Shown here in pieces: positions 62,628 through 64,000 of a stretch of 64,000 nt of DNA; within the stretch, counting starts at the first letter, position 1; every line of letters begins with the position of its first letter. Under the pieces are notes generated by a model. It searched no databases and had not been told where the DNA came from. It worked only from the letters and a program-made list of their open reading frames with translations. Made by a program: the position numbers and the translations under genes. This DNA comes from Lactifluus volemus (taxonomy: Eukaryota > Basidiomycota > Agaricomycetes > Russulales > Russulaceae): the NCBI GenBank assembly GCA_022376515.1, contig WTXI01000029.1, forward strand, positions 1 to 64,000. Direction: 5' to 3'.

Positions 62628-64000
62628 CTACTGCGGACGATCAACGTCGAAAGGCGGTGCCATGTTGGCAGGATGCCGCGAAAGGTCTGTAGCAGTGTCA
62701 AGGGCCGGCGTTGCTCCTTCGTGTGCCTGTTGTGAGGTCTCAACCATATTGGAAATCTCTGGAGTTCGGGAGTTGTCATGGGTATCGAGCGTTGCATCAT
62801 TCTCTGGCAAGTTTGATTGCGAATCGGAGGTCATCAGCGGAGGTGTGAAAGAGATTTCCGGAACCGGGCCTTGCGTCAACAATCTTGAACTATGAATAAT
62901 TAGATTGATTTGTGAAGTGGGAGAGGCCGACTCAGAGGATATCAGGGGATGAGGAAGCGTGTCATTGGAGACTGGTACAGGTGAAGGCGATGATGGAGTA
63001 TCAGGTACCATGGAAGGAGGGACAACCTGCAAGTCCGTGATGTTGACGGAACTGCCAGAAGGCAGCGACGGAGAGATCGCAGTCGAGGCTACCATTGCGG
63101 GTTGAGTATCAGATTCCGAGTTGTCCATGGGCGAGATGACTGGCGTGTCAGCATGACTTTCTGTTGCAATGGTGAGTGCTGGGTCAGGTAAAGTAGGGGC
63201 AAAGTCGTTGTTTCCAACATTGACAGGGGAAGAGAGGTGGGAAGATTGGATGATTGGGGTAGCATGAGGTACGCCATGTGAAGACGACTGTTCTGTGAAA
63301 TGTATGCCGTCATGATCTCGGTTAAATGCGGGGAAGGATGGCGCGATGTTGTTCAGATTGGCATCGGGAGGGTGAATGGTATCGTCTGTTGTGCCGTCGG
63401 AATGATGGCCCGGGACGTTACACAATGGGTACGAGGATAGCCGGAGAAGGATGAGGTCAGAATCATCGGTGGAAGCATCGAAAGCGGTCGGGACAGCATC
63501 GGTGCCTTGATGTAAAGCGATGAAATGATGCCGATTGGGTCTCAGAACATATTTAGACATATAAGATCCAGAATTACACAATTGGTTCCACAAAGCACAG
63601 AAGTTGTGCTGCAGTCCGGGAAGAGTATTTCGAATGTCGAATTTGGAAATGATCGGTTGAATCTTCTCCAGCAGTATTACGGACGACCAATAATGCTCGT
63701 AATCGAAGCGAAACATTTGGCGAGCGAAGTGGATCCAGTTGGCGAGCAACACGCTGTCGCCATGTGCGAGGTAATCTTGGAGAACATCTTCTGATATCGT
63801 TAACTGATCCATCACAAGCACCTTCCAACGATCATCGCGTTCTGCACTTGCAATGATCCCAGCAACTAACATCTGTGCATGTAAAGTGGTTACGCCGTTG
63901 ATACTATGGCATCGGCTTCTGATTAAATGTCCCATTTGAACGGACTGCAACACTCCGTCCATGGCAGGCAGACCAAAAACATGTGAGAGGAAACTGAAAG
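62628..64000 (-). CDS. DUF6535 membrane protein, copy 2 (cut by window end)
   Basis: The minus frame is open from the window edge to 62628 (at least 457 codons) and matches the C-terminal half of copy 1: MGHLIRSRCHS, RWKVLVMDQLTISEDVLQDY, LAHGDSVLLANWIHFARQMF, IQPIISKFDIRNTLPGLQHN, FCALWNQLCNSGSY, and the Ser/Thr/Pro-rich tail. Relative to copy 1 it has in-frame insertions (EHYW for WW) and a longer end (about 20 residues with TATDLSRHPANMAPPFDVDR). No lesion is seen. The N-terminal DUF6535 domain should lie beyond the window. Confidence 0.8.
   Translation of the reverse strand, partial: FSFLSHVFGLPAMDGVLQSVQMGHLIRSRCHSINGVTTLHAQMLVAGIIASAERDDRWKVLVMDQLTISEDVLQDYLAHGDSVLLANWIHFARQMFRFDYEHYWSSVILLEKIQPIISKFDIRNTLPGLQHNFCALWNQLCNSGSYMSKYVLRPNRHHFIALHQGTDAVPTAFDASTDDSDLILLRLSSYPLCNVPGHHSDGTTDDTIHPPDANLNNIAPSFPAFNRDHDGIHFTEQSSSHGVPHATPIIQSSHLSSPVNVGNNDFAPTLPDPALTIATESHADTPVISPMDNSESDTQPAMVASTAISPSLPSGSSVNITDLQVVPPSMVPDTPSSPSPVPVSNDTLPHPLISSESASPTSQINLIIHSSRLLTQGPVPEISFTPPLMTSDSQSNLPENDATLDTHDNSRTPEISNMVETSQQAHEGATPALDTATDLSRHPANMAPPFDVDRPQ

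Overview
The window looks like a repeat-rich, accessory stretch of a basidiomycete (Agaricomycetes) genome. The evidence is short introns (mostly 46-66 bp, a few 31-33 bp), families restricted to mushrooms (a DUF6535 membrane protein and a conserved acidic orphan family), a fungal CACTA/Tnp2 transposase, a TET/JBP-like dioxygenase, and many recognisable but broken host genes. No rRNA, tRNA or CRISPR was recognised. All gene models were built by hand from open frames, splice sites and intron phases.

Layout. 1-9.2 kb: repeats, a Pif1-helicase remnant, one small spliced gene (4486-4989) and long stretches without a supported gene. 9.4-11.6 kb: an intact 9-exon 2OG-Fe(II) dioxygenase gene (minus). 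11.7-16.5 kb: a chimeric element carrying pieces of unrelated host genes (UBX protein, AIFM2/FSP1-like oxidoreductase, a UFD4/TRIP12-like N-terminus, others). 17.3-18.8 kb: intact WD40 gene (minus). 20.9-23.8 kb: intact 833-aa acidic gene with a 21-bp minisatellite (minus). 24.8-28.7 kb: a decayed single-pass membrane protein gene and a coiled-coil/TM gene. 29-33.7 kb: a transposon ORF relic, then minus-strand fragments of CCT3, an M20 dipeptidase, a Kelch protein and a membrane protein laid end to end. 33.7-34.5 kb: a small intact gene. 35.5-39 kb: nested inverted repeats around a gene segment also found at 4.3-4.7 kb. 40-40.8 kb: GC-rich repeat. 41.2-47.5 kb: a CACTA transposase gene split by a solo LTR with a perfect 5-bp target duplication. 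47.6-51.3 kb: repeats, two unidentified coding pieces and a second copy of the chimeric element. 51.6-53.4 kb: GC-rich tandem array. 54.2-64 kb: a tandemly duplicated locus of Arp2, DUF6535 and CHMP1/DID2 genes in which only DUF6535 stays open.

How it fits together. Three layers overlap: mobile elements (CACTA, solo LTR, Helitron-like helicase relic, GC-rich hairpin family), captured or duplicated host-gene fragments that keep introns (so copied as DNA), and a few intact lineage-specific genes. The most unusual content is the pair of chimeric elements at 11.9-13.3 and 50.0-51.3 kb, which share flanks but carry different gene fragments; the same behaviour may explain the CCT3/M20/Kelch string at 30-33 kb.
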